64,000 nt of DNA, taken from assembly GCF_900631955.1 (NCBI RefSeq), contig NZ_UZWD01000034.1:1-64000 (forward strand). Reading direction: 5' to 3'. Below, piece after piece: positions 33,978-41,622 of the stretch. A model generated the notes under the pieces. The model saw only the letters and a list, made by a program, of their open reading frames with translations, had not been told where the DNA came from and did not search any database. A program made the translations under genes and the position numbers. How positions within the stretch are numbered: the stretch's first letter is position 1; every line of letters starts with the position of its first letter. The DNA comes from Devosia equisanguinis (GTDB lineage Bacteria > Pseudomonadota > Alphaproteobacteria > Rhizobiales > Devosiaceae).

Positions 33978-35165
33978 TCAATAGGGGTCAACCGCGTCCC
34001 GCAATCCATCGCCCAGGGCGTTGAAGGCGAAGACGGTGATCAGGACGAAAATCACGGGGGTGAGGATCCACGGATAGGAACCGATCACCGAGAAGGTGCC
34101 GGTATCCTGCAGCATCAGGCCCCAGGAAATCAGCGGCGGTTTCACCGCAAAGCCGAGGAAGCCGAGGAAGCTCTCGAGCAGCACCACGGCCGGAATGGCG
34201 AGGGTGATCGAGACGATGATGTGGCTGAGCACATTGGGCAGGATGTGGCGCAGGATGATGCGCCGGTCGGACGCGCCGACGGCAATGGCCGCGCGCACAT
34301 ATTCGATCCGCGCCAGCGACAGGGTCTTGGAGCGCACTTCGCGGCTCAGTTGCGCCCAACCCAGAACCGCCATGACGAAGATGACGAAGGTGAGGAACAC
34401 ATTGGAGGGGGCGGTGACCGGGATCAGCGAGGTCAGCGCCAGATAGAGCGGCAATTGCGGGAAGGCGAGGACGAATTCGACGAAGCGCTGCACCCAGGCA
34501 TCGAGCCGCCCGCCAATATAGCCGGAGGTAATGCCGACCAGCGTGCCGACAATGGTGGTGATGGTGACCACGGCCAGGGCGATCATCAGCGATATGCGCG
34601 AGCCGATGATCCCGCGCGAGAGAATGTCGCGCCCGAACTTGTCGGTGCCCAGAAGCTGCAGCGGCCGGCCATCGGTCGAGCCGAAGAAATGGATGTTCGA
34701 GGGGATCACCCAGAGGATGTTGTAGCTATAGCCCTCGACGAAGAAGCCGACCGGGGTGGGATCGTCCTTTACCGGCCCGGTCAGGGGCTGGAAGGTGATG
34801 GGGTCGAACTCGCCGGTATCGCCGATGGGATAGATATGGGGGAGCAGGCTGAAATTGCCGGCTGCGTCCTCGAAGGCGATCATGTCGGGCGGGGCGAAAG
34901 GCAGATTGGTCTGCTTGGGGTCCATCGGCGCGAAGAAATCGGCGAAGATCGACATGATGAGCAGCGCTGCGACCAGCACCAGGCCGATCATGCCCATGGG
35001 CGAGCGGCGGAAGCGGCGCCAGACCAGCGTGGCATAGGTCTCGTTGCCCGAGCCGTGACGGCCGACGACAGGCGCCACATCGGACTCTTCGGCCGGCGTC
35101 GGCTGGGGGCCACCGGCGACATCGGTGGGCAGGGGAATGGACGAATGGGTGTCGGTGCGGCTCAT
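33978..35165 (-). CDS. ABC transporter permease (DppC/OppC type)
   Basis: The 395-aa membrane protein has one N-terminal helix, a large periplasmic loop of about 120 residues (residues 75-195), then five helices with the BPD-transp domain; the EAA loop reads EYVRAAIAVGASDRRIILRHILPN. Such long periplasmic loops are typical for oligosaccharide/peptide OppC permeases of Rhizobiales. Its start overlaps the stop of the other permease by four bases, so the two are coupled. Confidence 0.92.
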   Translation of the reverse strand: MSRTDTHSSIPLPTDVAGGPQPTPAEESDVAPVVGRHGSGNETYATLVWRRFRRSPMGMIGLVLVAALLIMSIFADFFAPMDPKQTNLPFAPPDMIAFEDAAGNFSLLPHIYPIGDTGEFDPITFQPLTGPVKDDPTPVGFFVEGYSYNILWVIPSNIHFFGSTDGRPLQLLGTDKFGRDILSRGIIGSRISLMIALAVVTITTIVGTLVGITSGYIGGRLDAWVQRFVEFVLAFPQLPLYLALTSLIPVTAPSNVFLTFVIFVMAVLGWAQLSREVRSKTLSLARIEYVRAAIAVGASDRRIILRHILPNVLSHIIVSITLAIPAVVLLESFLGFLGFAVKPPLISWGLMLQDTGTFSVIGSYPWILTPVIFVLITVFAFNALGDGLRDAVDPY

Positions 35166-36172
35166 TCCGTGCCTCCTCCGAGACGAATACGCGGATCGAG
35201 GGCGACCAGCAGCAGGTCGGCGATGATGTTGCCGATGATGAGCGTGGTGGCGAGGACCAGCATGAAGCTGGCGGTGACGAAAACGTCGCCCACCGCCATG
35301 GAGCCGACAATGGCCGGACCGACAGTGGCAAGGCCGAAGACGATGGCCACTTCGATTTCGCCGGTGAGCATGTAGGGCAGGACAACGCCCTGATAGGCCA
35401 CCAGGGGATGGAGCGCATTGGGCACGGCATGGCGCATGATGACGGCGCCTTCGGGCAGGCCCTTGGCGCGCGCCGTCTCGACATATTGGCTATTGAGCAC
35501 ATCGAGCAGATTGGCTCGCATGACGCGCATATTATAGGCGAGCCCACCGAAGGTGGCGATGAAGACAACCGGCCACACATGGGCGACCAGATCGACGAAC
35601 CGCCCCCAGCCCCACGGCTGACCGCCCCAATAGGCCGAATTGAAGCTGCCGATCTCGTTCACGCCGATGCGGAATACCAGCACATACATGATGATGATGG
35701 CGAAGAGGAAACGCGGGATGGTCATGCCCAGGAAGGAGATGATGCCAAGCAGCGTATCGACCCAGCTATATTGGCGGGTGGCGGCGATGATGCCGAGGCC
35801 GATGCCGAGCAGCGAGGCCAGGATATGGCAGACCAGCGCCAGGAGAATGGTCGGCGGCAGGCGCTCGGCGATCACATTGCCGACCGGCTTGTTGTAATAG
35901 AGCGAATGGCCGAAATCGAAACGGGTGACGATGCCGGTGATCCAGCGGAAATACTGGATGATCAGCGGATCGTTGAGACCATTGGCCTGCCGATAGGCTT
36001 CGGCCTGGATCTCGGCGAGGTCGGGCCGCACGCCGCCCTGATTGATCAGCATGGACCGGATATAGTCCGCATAGTCGCCCGGAGGCGCCTGGATGATGGC
36101 GAAGGTCACGATGCTGAGCAGGAACAGCAGCGGTATGGCGCCAAGAATGCGGAAGGTCAGAAATCGAAGCAT
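35162..36172 (-). CDS. ABC transporter permease (DppB/OppB type)
   Basis: The 336-aa membrane protein has the family N-terminus LRFLTFRILGAIPLLFLLSIVTFAIIQAPPGDYAD and an EAA motif QYVETARAKGLPEGAVIMRHAVPNAL. Six helices are seen. It forms the translocation pore with the OppC-type permease encoded downstream. It lies 246 bp after the substrate-binding protein gene; the hairpin in that gap probably lowers permease expression relative to the binding protein. Confidence 0.92.
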   Translation of the reverse strand: MLRFLTFRILGAIPLLFLLSIVTFAIIQAPPGDYADYIRSMLINQGGVRPDLAEIQAEAYRQANGLNDPLIIQYFRWITGIVTRFDFGHSLYYNKPVGNVIAERLPPTILLALVCHILASLLGIGLGIIAATRQYSWVDTLLGIISFLGMTIPRFLFAIIIMYVLVFRIGVNEIGSFNSAYWGGQPWGWGRFVDLVAHVWPVVFIATFGGLAYNMRVMRANLLDVLNSQYVETARAKGLPEGAVIMRHAVPNALHPLVAYQGVVLPYMLTGEIEVAIVFGLATVGPAIVGSMAVGDVFVTASFMLVLATTLIIGNIIADLLLVALDPRIRLGGGTE

Positions 36173-36228
36173 TTGCGCCCCTTATATCGAGGTAAGTCCC
36201 TTACCCCTTGTCAGTGCCCCACCGGTTG

Positions 36229-36285
36229 TCATCCCGGACTTGAGCCGGGATCCATATCCAAATGTCAGGATGGGCCCCGGCCTCC
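36229..36285. repeat. Short GC-rich palindromes between binding-protein and permease genes
   Basis: ATCCCGGACTTGAGCCGGGAT (about 36232-36252, inner arms ATCCCGG/CCGGGAT) and CCCCGGCCTCCGCCGGGG (36274-36291) are adjacent palindromes of the type repeated in many Rhizobiales gaps. Confidence 0.65.
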
Positions 36286-36383
36286 GCCGGGGCGACTATC
36301 GAGTGAGTTCAGCGGCCTCTGCACTCTCGATGCGTATCGAGTTGGGTCAGCCTGGCCCGCCCCCGATGGAGGTCAGGAGGGAA

Positions 36384-36407
36384 GAGGGGCGGCGCGAACC
36401 GCCCCTC
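36384..36407 (-). terminator. Hairpin after the substrate-binding protein gene
   Basis: GAGGGGCGG (36384-36392) pairs with CCGCCCCTC (36399-36407). It lies 11 bp after the stop of the binding-protein gene, before the permease genes. Hairpins here commonly stabilise the binding-protein part of the mRNA or partly stop transcription. Confidence 0.65.
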
Positions 36408-36418
36408 ATGGATTGCGA

Positions 36419-38497
36419 TCAGACGGCGCCGGCGCCGCCGGGCGCGCCCGGAAGCGTTTCCGGATGCAGTTCGTAATTGCCCTGCTTGTCTTCCGGCACG
36501 AAGACGCGTTCGCGGATGATGTTGTCTTCAGCCCAGTTGAACATGAAGATCGGCGCACCGGCCGGGATATTGGCAAAGCGCTTGTTGATGATCAGCGCAC
36601 CCGGATATTGGGTGAGGCCCACCGAATAGACATTTTCGGTGAAGATGTGCTGGTACCGCTTCATCAACTCGGCACGTTCGGTATTGTCGCTCGTGGCAAT
36701 GAACTTGTTGACCACGTCAACCAGCTCCTGCTCGAACGGCAGCAGATCGAGCGTGCCGTCGGAACCCGCACGATGGAACGGGAAGATGCGCGGACCGGTC
36801 GGCGCGAGTGCCGCCGTGTTCTGCACCACCGCGACCATTTCAGCGGTCTGGCGTTCCACCGACCAGTCGAAGGTGCCGGCCTGCGCCATGTCGTCACGCG
36901 CCGTGCCCTGCTGCAGATTGCCGATGACGCGCAGCCCCAGCGGCTCCATCTGGGCGATGACGCCCTCGGCCAGATTGCTGTCGGTGCCATAATCGGAATT
37001 GGCGAGGACGGTGATCTCCACATCGGCGCCATTGGCGGTGCCGGCGGGGAAGTTGCGGATGCCATTGCCATCGGTGTCGATCAGCCCGAGATCGTCGAGC
37101 AGCTTGTTGGCCGCTTCCAGATTGTAGGGATAATAGACGGTCGAGTCCTTGTCGTAATAGGTGGTGCCGGCATAGAGGCCGCCCGGATAGATGGCGGTGA
37201 ACGGACCACGCACCAGCGAGTCGCCCAGCCGCTGGCGATCCAGCGCGATGGAGACGGCCTTGCGGAAGTCGAGATTGCGGTTGAGCTCGCGCACGGCCTG
37301 GGCACGGGCATCGGGCTCACCCCAGCCATTGGCCGAGAAGTTCATGCGCAGCGCATAGCCGATGGTGCGGGCACCGAACTGCAGGCGGGCCGGAGCGGTT
37401 TCCTCGGCCGAGCGGCGCAGGGATTCCACATAGCTTTCAGCCTGTTCGAGATTGGAGAAGTCGCCCGAACCGGCAACGGCCTGGACGTCACGATCGGCCC
37501 AGGTCGAGAGGCGATAATGCATCTCGTTGAGATAGGGCAGCTGGTTACCGTTCTCGTCGACCTTCCAGTAATAGGGGTTGCGGCGCATGACGATGATGTC
37601 GTCCGGCCGGTATTCCACCGGCACCCAGGCGCCCATCACCGGCATGTTCATATATTCGGGCGGGAAAGCGTTCTTGTACTGCTCGTAGGTATTGCTCGAA
37701 TATTTCGGATGCTGCGGCTTCAGCATGTGGCTGGGGCCCGGGCAGAAGGTGCCATAGGCCATAGTGTAGAGATATTGGGTGGGGAAGGCTTCCTGGAACG
37801 TCCACTTGATGGTGTAGGCGTCAATGGCCTCAAGCGTCGTGCCCACGCCGAAGGATTCGGGCGTCGCGCCGTTGAGCGGGGTGACATTGGGATCGTTGAC
37901 GTTGTCGTTCCAGTAGAACATCACGTCTTCGCTGTCGAACGGATCGCCGTCGGACCATTTCGCACCCTCGATCAGGTGCATGGTCAGTTCCTTGCCGTCC
38001 TCGGACCATTCCCAGCTCTTGGCCAGGTTCGGCATCGGCTCAAGCTCGTCGGCCTTGACCATGAACAAAGGACCGGTGCGCGTCAGACATTCGGAAAGCC
38101 CGATATCGATGCCGCCCCAGCCCTGGCTCTGGCCGCCAATATAGTTCCAGCCTTCCGGCCGGCCGCCGATGACGTGGCGCATGGTGTCGCCATAAACACC
38201 AATGCCGTCGGGCATATTGCCGGCCTTGTAGACCAGCGGCTCCTTGGGCAGGCGCTCGGCGACGGGCGGCAGCGTGCCGGCATCGACATATTTCGAGGTC
38301 ACCCAATCGGGCTCGTGATATTCCGGCAGCGCCTTGTATTCCTGGATGTCAGAAATGCTGACAAAGACCGGCTCGCTCTGCGCGGCAAACTCCGGCGGAT
38401 CGGGTAGCTCGCCGGTCAGCTCCTGCGCCGGCAGGGCCAGCATGGAAACGGACAGCAAAAGTCCTGCCCCGCCAAGGGCATAGATAGGCTTTCTCAA
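36419..38497 (-). CDS. agpA: ABC transporter substrate-binding protein, AgpA-like (alpha-galactosides)
   Basis: The protein has 692 aa and belongs to the OppA/DppA extracellular solute-binding family 5 with a signal peptide (about 1-25). Its length and operon context match AgpA of Sinorhizobium meliloti, an alpha-galactoside-binding member of this normally peptide-binding family. The start is set at TTG 38497, which follows GGGAGG at 5-nt spacing; the upstream ATG (38530) lacks a ribosome-binding site and would spoil the signal peptide. An alternative assignment is a peptide transporter. The adjacent GH4 enzyme favours sugars. Confidence 0.8.
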   Translation of the reverse strand: MRKPIYALGGAGLLLSVSMLALPAQELTGELPDPPEFAAQSEPVFVSISDIQEYKALPEYHEPDWVTSKYVDAGTLPPVAERLPKEPLVYKAGNMPDGIGVYGDTMRHVIGGRPEGWNYIGGQSQGWGGIDIGLSECLTRTGPLFMVKADELEPMPNLAKSWEWSEDGKELTMHLIEGAKWSDGDPFDSEDVMFYWNDNVNDPNVTPLNGATPESFGVGTTLEAIDAYTIKWTFQEAFPTQYLYTMAYGTFCPGPSHMLKPQHPKYSSNTYEQYKNAFPPEYMNMPVMGAWVPVEYRPDDIIVMRRNPYYWKVDENGNQLPYLNEMHYRLSTWADRDVQAVAGSGDFSNLEQAESYVESLRRSAEETAPARLQFGARTIGYALRMNFSANGWGEPDARAQAVRELNRNLDFRKAVSIALDRQRLGDSLVRGPFTAIYPGGLYAGTTYYDKDSTVYYPYNLEAANKLLDDLGLIDTDGNGIRNFPAGTANGADVEITVLANSDYGTDSNLAEGVIAQMEPLGLRVIGNLQQGTARDDMAQAGTFDWSVERQTAEMVAVVQNTAALAPTGPRIFPFHRAGSDGTLDLLPFEQELVDVVNKFIATSDNTERAELMKRYQHIFTENVYSVGLTQYPGALIINKRFANIPAGAPIFMFNWAEDNIIRERVFVPEDKQGNYELHPETLPGAPGGAGAV

Positions 38498-38656
38498 TAG
38501 AACCTCCCATTTTTGCCGGGCTGGCGACATTGCTGTCGTGGCCGCTCACTCCCTCGGCCATTCCCCGTGCATGAGCAAAGCCTACGCCTTGCCACGCGGG
38601 AAACAATCCGGAATGATAGAGACTAGTTCCGGGTTTCTAAGATCGAGCGCAAAAGT
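38498..38656. promoter_or_regulatory. Divergent promoter region with palindrome (possible AraC operator)
   Basis: The gap between the binding-protein and AraC genes contains CCGGAA (38608-38613) and TTCCGG (38627-38632), an inverted repeat with a 13-bp spacer. It is placed to control one or both divergent genes. The identity of the regulator binding there is inference. Confidence 0.4.
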
Positions 38657-39577
38657 ATGATTGAAGAGGAAATCGGCAGGGCGCCCGCCTCGGCGCGCGA
38701 GAAACCGCCCCGCCCCACCCCAAGGCCGGACCGGCGCTTTTATGCCACCGGCAAGGCCTTCGGCCGCTTCGGCATTCGCGCCTTTGCGCCCCAGATCATG
38801 GCCCAGCCGCACACCCATGGACATATCGAATTCAACTGGCTGACCCAGGGCGAGATGGACTACGTCTTCGATGGCGGCCCGGTGACCGTGGGGCCGGACC
38901 GGCTCATCGCCTTCTGGGCCGGCATTCCGCACCAGACCACCGACCTGCGCGCGGTGGGCGATGGCAAGCAGCTCAATATCTACCTGCCCATGGACGCCTT
39001 TCTCGAAATGCCGCAACTGGGCCGGCTCACGGAAACGCTGATGGGCGGCGGCGTCATCCAGCTATCGCCCGAATGTATCGGCCTCGACACGCTCGAACGC
39101 TGGCATGCCGACTATCGCAGCGGCAATTCTCTGCGCACCGACCTGGTGCGCGCCGAGATCGGCACCATGTTCCGCCGCGCCGCCATTACCGGCTGGGACA
39201 CGCTGTTGCCGGCCTGGGTGGAACGCTCGGGCACGCGCACCCGCACCTCGACCCCGGTGCGCTATGTGGTGCGCATGGTGCGCCATATTGTCGAGAACAT
39301 CACCGATACGCTATCGGCCGAGGAAATCGCCAAGGTGGTGGGCCTGCACCCCAACTACGCTACCAACCTTTTCACCAAAGTGATGCACATCTCGGTGCAG
39401 AAATTCGTCACCCGCATGCGCCTGATCCGCGCCCGCTCGCTGCTATTCGATGGCAGCCTCTCCATCGCCAATGTCGCGTTTCAATCCGGCTTTGTCAGCC
39501 AGACCCAGTTTTACGAGCATTTCCGCAATGCCTATGGGATGACGCCGAGCCAGATGCGCAAGGACACGATTGGGTAG
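38657..39577 (+). CDS. AraC-family transcriptional regulator (AgpT-like)
   Basis: The 306-aa protein has an N-terminal cupin-like sensing half (about 40-150: HTHGHIEFNWLTQGEMDYVFDGGPVTVGPDRLIAFWAGIPHQTTDL) and a C-terminal double helix-turn-helix (about 205-300: DTLSAEEIAKVVGLHPNYATNLFTKVMHISVQKFVTRMRLIRARSLL, then SIANVAFQSGFVSQTQFYEHFRNAYGMTPSQMRK). It is divergent from the alpha-galactoside uptake operon, like agpT in Sinorhizobium, and probably activates it when its sugar is bound. The sugar is not known from sequence. Confidence 0.9.
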   Translation: MIEEEIGRAPASAREKPPRPTPRPDRRFYATGKAFGRFGIRAFAPQIMAQPHTHGHIEFNWLTQGEMDYVFDGGPVTVGPDRLIAFWAGIPHQTTDLRAVGDGKQLNIYLPMDAFLEMPQLGRLTETLMGGGVIQLSPECIGLDTLERWHADYRSGNSLRTDLVRAEIGTMFRRAAITGWDTLLPAWVERSGTRTRTSTPVRYVVRMVRHIVENITDTLSAEEIAKVVGLHPNYATNLFTKVMHISVQKFVTRMRLIRARSLLFDGSLSIANVAFQSGFVSQTQFYEHFRNAYGMTPSQMRKDTIG

Positions 39578-39625
39578 TCGGGCGGATGGCTTTCCAAAGC
39601 TGCTGAAACAGACCATATTCTCTTC

Positions 39626-39862
39626 ATGAGCGTTACGGTCCATATCACGCCAGAACTTGAGGCCCGCGTCGCTGCGATCGCGGAGCGGACGCGGCTGAGC
39701 CCATCAGAAATCATCGCCGATGCACTGCAGAACGGTCATTCGCTGGAGTGGCAGGAGCGCTTTGTCGAGCGGGTGGCGGCCGGGATTGCTGCTGCCGATG
39801 CGGGAGAGTTCGCCCACGACAAGGATATCAACGCCGTGCTGGGCAAATTTCGTCCAGCATGA
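39626..39862 (+). CDS. RHH-type antitoxin (CopG/ParD-like) of toxin-antitoxin module 1
   Basis: The 78-aa protein begins SVTVHITPELEARVAAIAERTRLSPSEIIADALQNG, a ribbon-helix-helix DNA-binding domain; the C-terminal half would wrap the toxin. It overlaps the toxin gene by four bases (ATGA), the usual arrangement with antitoxin first. It would repress its own promoter and neutralise the ParE/RelE-type toxin. Confidence 0.85.
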   Translation: MSVTVHITPELEARVAAIAERTRLSPSEIIADALQNGHSLEWQERFVERVAAGIAAADAGEFAHDKDINAVLGKFRPA

Positions 39863-40149
39863 TGCGCGTGCGCTGGACAATTCCGGCCCTGCGCGACCTT
39901 GAAGAGATCGGTGACTATGTCGCGGCGGAAAGCCCAACTGCGGCCTTCAGGCTGGTCAACGCTCTATACGAGCGCACGGAGCGCATTCGCGCCGACAATC
40001 CTTCGGCAAGCCGCATGGGCAGGGTGAAAGACACGCGCGAACTGGTCTTTGCCGACTTGCCCTATATTGTCGCCTATCGCATCCGGGACGATGTCGAAGT
40101 CCTGGCGGTGATGCACACCGCCAGGGACTGGCCAGAAGATTTCGGGTGA
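39859..40149 (+). CDS. ParE/RelE-type toxin of module 1
   Basis: The 96-aa protein has the compact ParE/RelE fold: VRWTIPALRDLEEIGDYVAAESPTAAFRLVNAL, a central R...MGRVKDTRELVFADLPYIVAYRI and the terminal VEVLAVMHTARDWPE. The C-terminal Arg-Asp-Trp and VLAVMHTARDWP segment is the usual ParE signature. The likely target is DNA gyrase (ParE) or ribosome-bound mRNA (RelE); sequence alone favours ParE. Start ATG 39859 inside the antitoxin stop. Confidence 0.88.
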   Translation: MMRVRWTIPALRDLEEIGDYVAAESPTAAFRLVNALYERTERIRADNPSASRMGRVKDTRELVFADLPYIVAYRIRDDVEVLAVMHTARDWPEDFG

Positions 40150-40180
40150 AAGGCTGCTGCTTGCTGCTTGCAGGCGGTCC

Positions 40181-40317
40181 GGTCCGTATTTGCTCAGCCT
40201 TCGTGCCATTCGAGCATAGCTCTCATGGCCTTGAGGTCTAAAAACGCTCCACCGGAGCGTTTTTCCGGCCGAAGGCCGGTTAGGTCCGTATTTGCTCAGC
40301 CTTCGTGCCATTCGAGC
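40181..40317. repeat. 35-bp direct repeats with intervening palindrome
   Basis: The 35-bp sequence starting GGTCCGTATTTGCTCAGCC occurs identically at 40181-40215 and 40283-40317. Between them are the terminator at 40240-40264 and the palindrome CCGGCC-GAA-GGCCGG (40265-40279). A further long inverted pair, CTTCGGCGT (40344-40352)/ACGCCGAAG (40392-40400), encloses GCATCGCCACTGGCGATGC. The gap 40150-40463 has no gene. Confidence 0.8.
40240..40264. terminator. Bidirectional intrinsic terminator 1
   Basis: AAAAACGCTCC (40240-40250) and GGAGCGTTTTT (40254-40264) form a perfect 11-bp stem with a 3-nt loop, A-run on one side and T-run on the other. It can stop the toxin operon from the left and minus-strand transcripts from the right. 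Confidence 0.88.
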
Positions 40318-40419
40318 TGCCACTCGAGCGTAGTTCTCGCGGCCTTCGGCGTTTGCGCATCGCCACTGGCGATGCTTGTCCAAGCGGACACACGCCGAAG
40401 TCTCGTAGCCTTAAGCGCT

Positions 40420-40444
40420 AAAATCCCTCCACTGGAGGGATTTT
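40420..40444. terminator. Bidirectional intrinsic terminator 2 (ychF end)
   Basis: AAAATCCCTCC (40420-40430) and GGAGGGATTTT (40434-40444) form a perfect 11-bp stem with loop ACT. It lies 20 bp beyond the ychF stop. An outer pair, CTTAAGCGC (40410-40418)/GCGCTTAAG (40460-40468), extends over the ychF stop codon. Confidence 0.88.
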
Positions 40445-40463
40445 GCCGCGGAGCGGCACGCGC

Positions 40464-41561
40464 TTAAGTATTAAACTTGAACAGCATCACATCGCCGTCC
40501 TTGACGACATATTCCTTGCCTTCATCGCGGGCCTTGCCGGCTTCCTTGGCCGCGACTTCGCCGCCAAGCGCGACGAAATCGTCATAGGCGATGGTCTGGG
40601 CGCGGATGAAGCCGCGCTCGAAATCGGTATGGATGACGCCGGCCGCCTGCGGGGCCTTGTCGCCCTTGTGGATGGTCCAGGCACGGCTTTCCTTGGGACC
40701 GACAGTGAAATAGGTCTGCAGGCCCAGAAGATCGTAAGCTTCGCGGATCAGGCGATTAAGGCCCGGCTCGTGCAGGCCGAGGCTTTCGAGATATTCGGCC
40801 TGTTCGGCATCGGGGAGCTGGGCCAACTGGCTCTCGATTTCGGCAGAGATCACCACGACACCGGCATCGTTGGCCTTGGCATAGTCGGCGACCTTGGCGC
40901 TCATGGCATTGCCGGCTTCGGCCGAGCCTTCATCGACATTGCAGACATAGAGCACTGGCTTGGAGGTGAGGAGCTGCAGCTCCTGGAAGGCCTTTTCCTC
41001 CTCGTTGGAGCGCTCGACGAAGCGCGCCGACTTACCGTCGCGCAGCAGCACCAGCGCCCGATCGATGAGATCGAGCGTGGTCTTGGCGTCCTTGTCATTG
41101 CCCTTGGCCTTCTTTTCGACGCCGGCACGGCGCTTTTCGAGGCTTTCGAGATCGGCCAGCATCAACTCGGTCTCGACCACTTCGGCATCGGCCAGCGGAT
41201 CGACGCGATTGGCAACGTGGATAATGTTGCTGTCTTCAAAGCAGCGCAGCACATAGGCGATGGCGTCGCATTCGCGGATATTGGCGAGGAACTGATTGCC
41301 CAGGCCCTCACCCTTGGAGGCGCCCTTTACCAGGCCCGCAATGTCGACAAAGCTCATGCGGGCCGGCTGCACATTGATCGACTTGCCGATCTGGGCGAGC
41401 TTTTCCAGGCGCTTGTCGGGCACCGGCACCTCGCCCACATTGGGCTCGATGGTGCAGAAGGGGAAATTGGCGGCCGCCGCGGCGGCGGTGCGGGTCAATG
41501 CATTGAAAAGCGTCGACTTGCCGACATTCGGCAGGCCGACAATGCCCATCTTGAAGCCCAT
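40464..41561 (-). CDS. ychF: Ribosome-binding ATPase YchF (Obg-like GTPase fold)
   Basis: The 365-aa protein has G1 [20 protein letters not shown], then switch [16 protein letters not shown]3 [22 protein letters not shown], and the C-terminal TGS domain with [38 protein letters not shown], ending VMLFKFNT. YchF acts on ribosomes and in oxidative stress and binds ATP preferentially. Start ATG 41561; an in-frame ATG at 41591 adds an atypical extension. In proteobacteria ychF normally sits next to pth; here the two are 13.7 kb apart. Confidence 0.97.
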   Translation of the reverse strand: MGFKMGIVGLPNVGKSTLFNALTRTAAAAAANFPFCTIEPNVGEVPVPDKRLEKLAQIGKSINVQPARMSFVDIAGLVKGASKGEGLGNQFLANIRECDAIAYVLRCFEDSNIIHVANRVDPLADAEVVETELMLADLESLEKRRAGVEKKAKGNDKDAKTTLDLIDRALVLLRDGKSARFVERSNEEEKAFQELQLLTSKPVLYVCNVDEGSAEAGNAMSAKVADYAKANDAGVVVISAEIESQLAQLPDAEQAEYLESLGLHEPGLNRLIREAYDLLGLQTYFTVGPKESRAWTIHKGDKAPQAAGVIHTDFERGFIRAQTIAYDDFVALGGEVAAKEAGKARDEGKEYVVKDGDVMLFKFNT

Positions 41562-41622
41562 GGGTATCTCCGGAAACTGGTTGGGCTCCAATTGGGTCGG
41601 ATCGGCGGCGATGTCAACCTAA

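Noticed and set aside
35408..38407. A 999-codon open frame on the plus strand, antisense to the permease and binding-protein genes
   Set aside because: It is a mirror of GC-rich codon use on the minus strand. The translation has no domain and is low-complexity in His, Gly and Ile, while the minus-strand frames are clear transporter proteins.
40181..40317. CRISPR-like array from the 35-bp direct repeats
   Set aside because: Only two copies, with a 67-bp interval holding a terminator hairpin, and no cas genes nearby.
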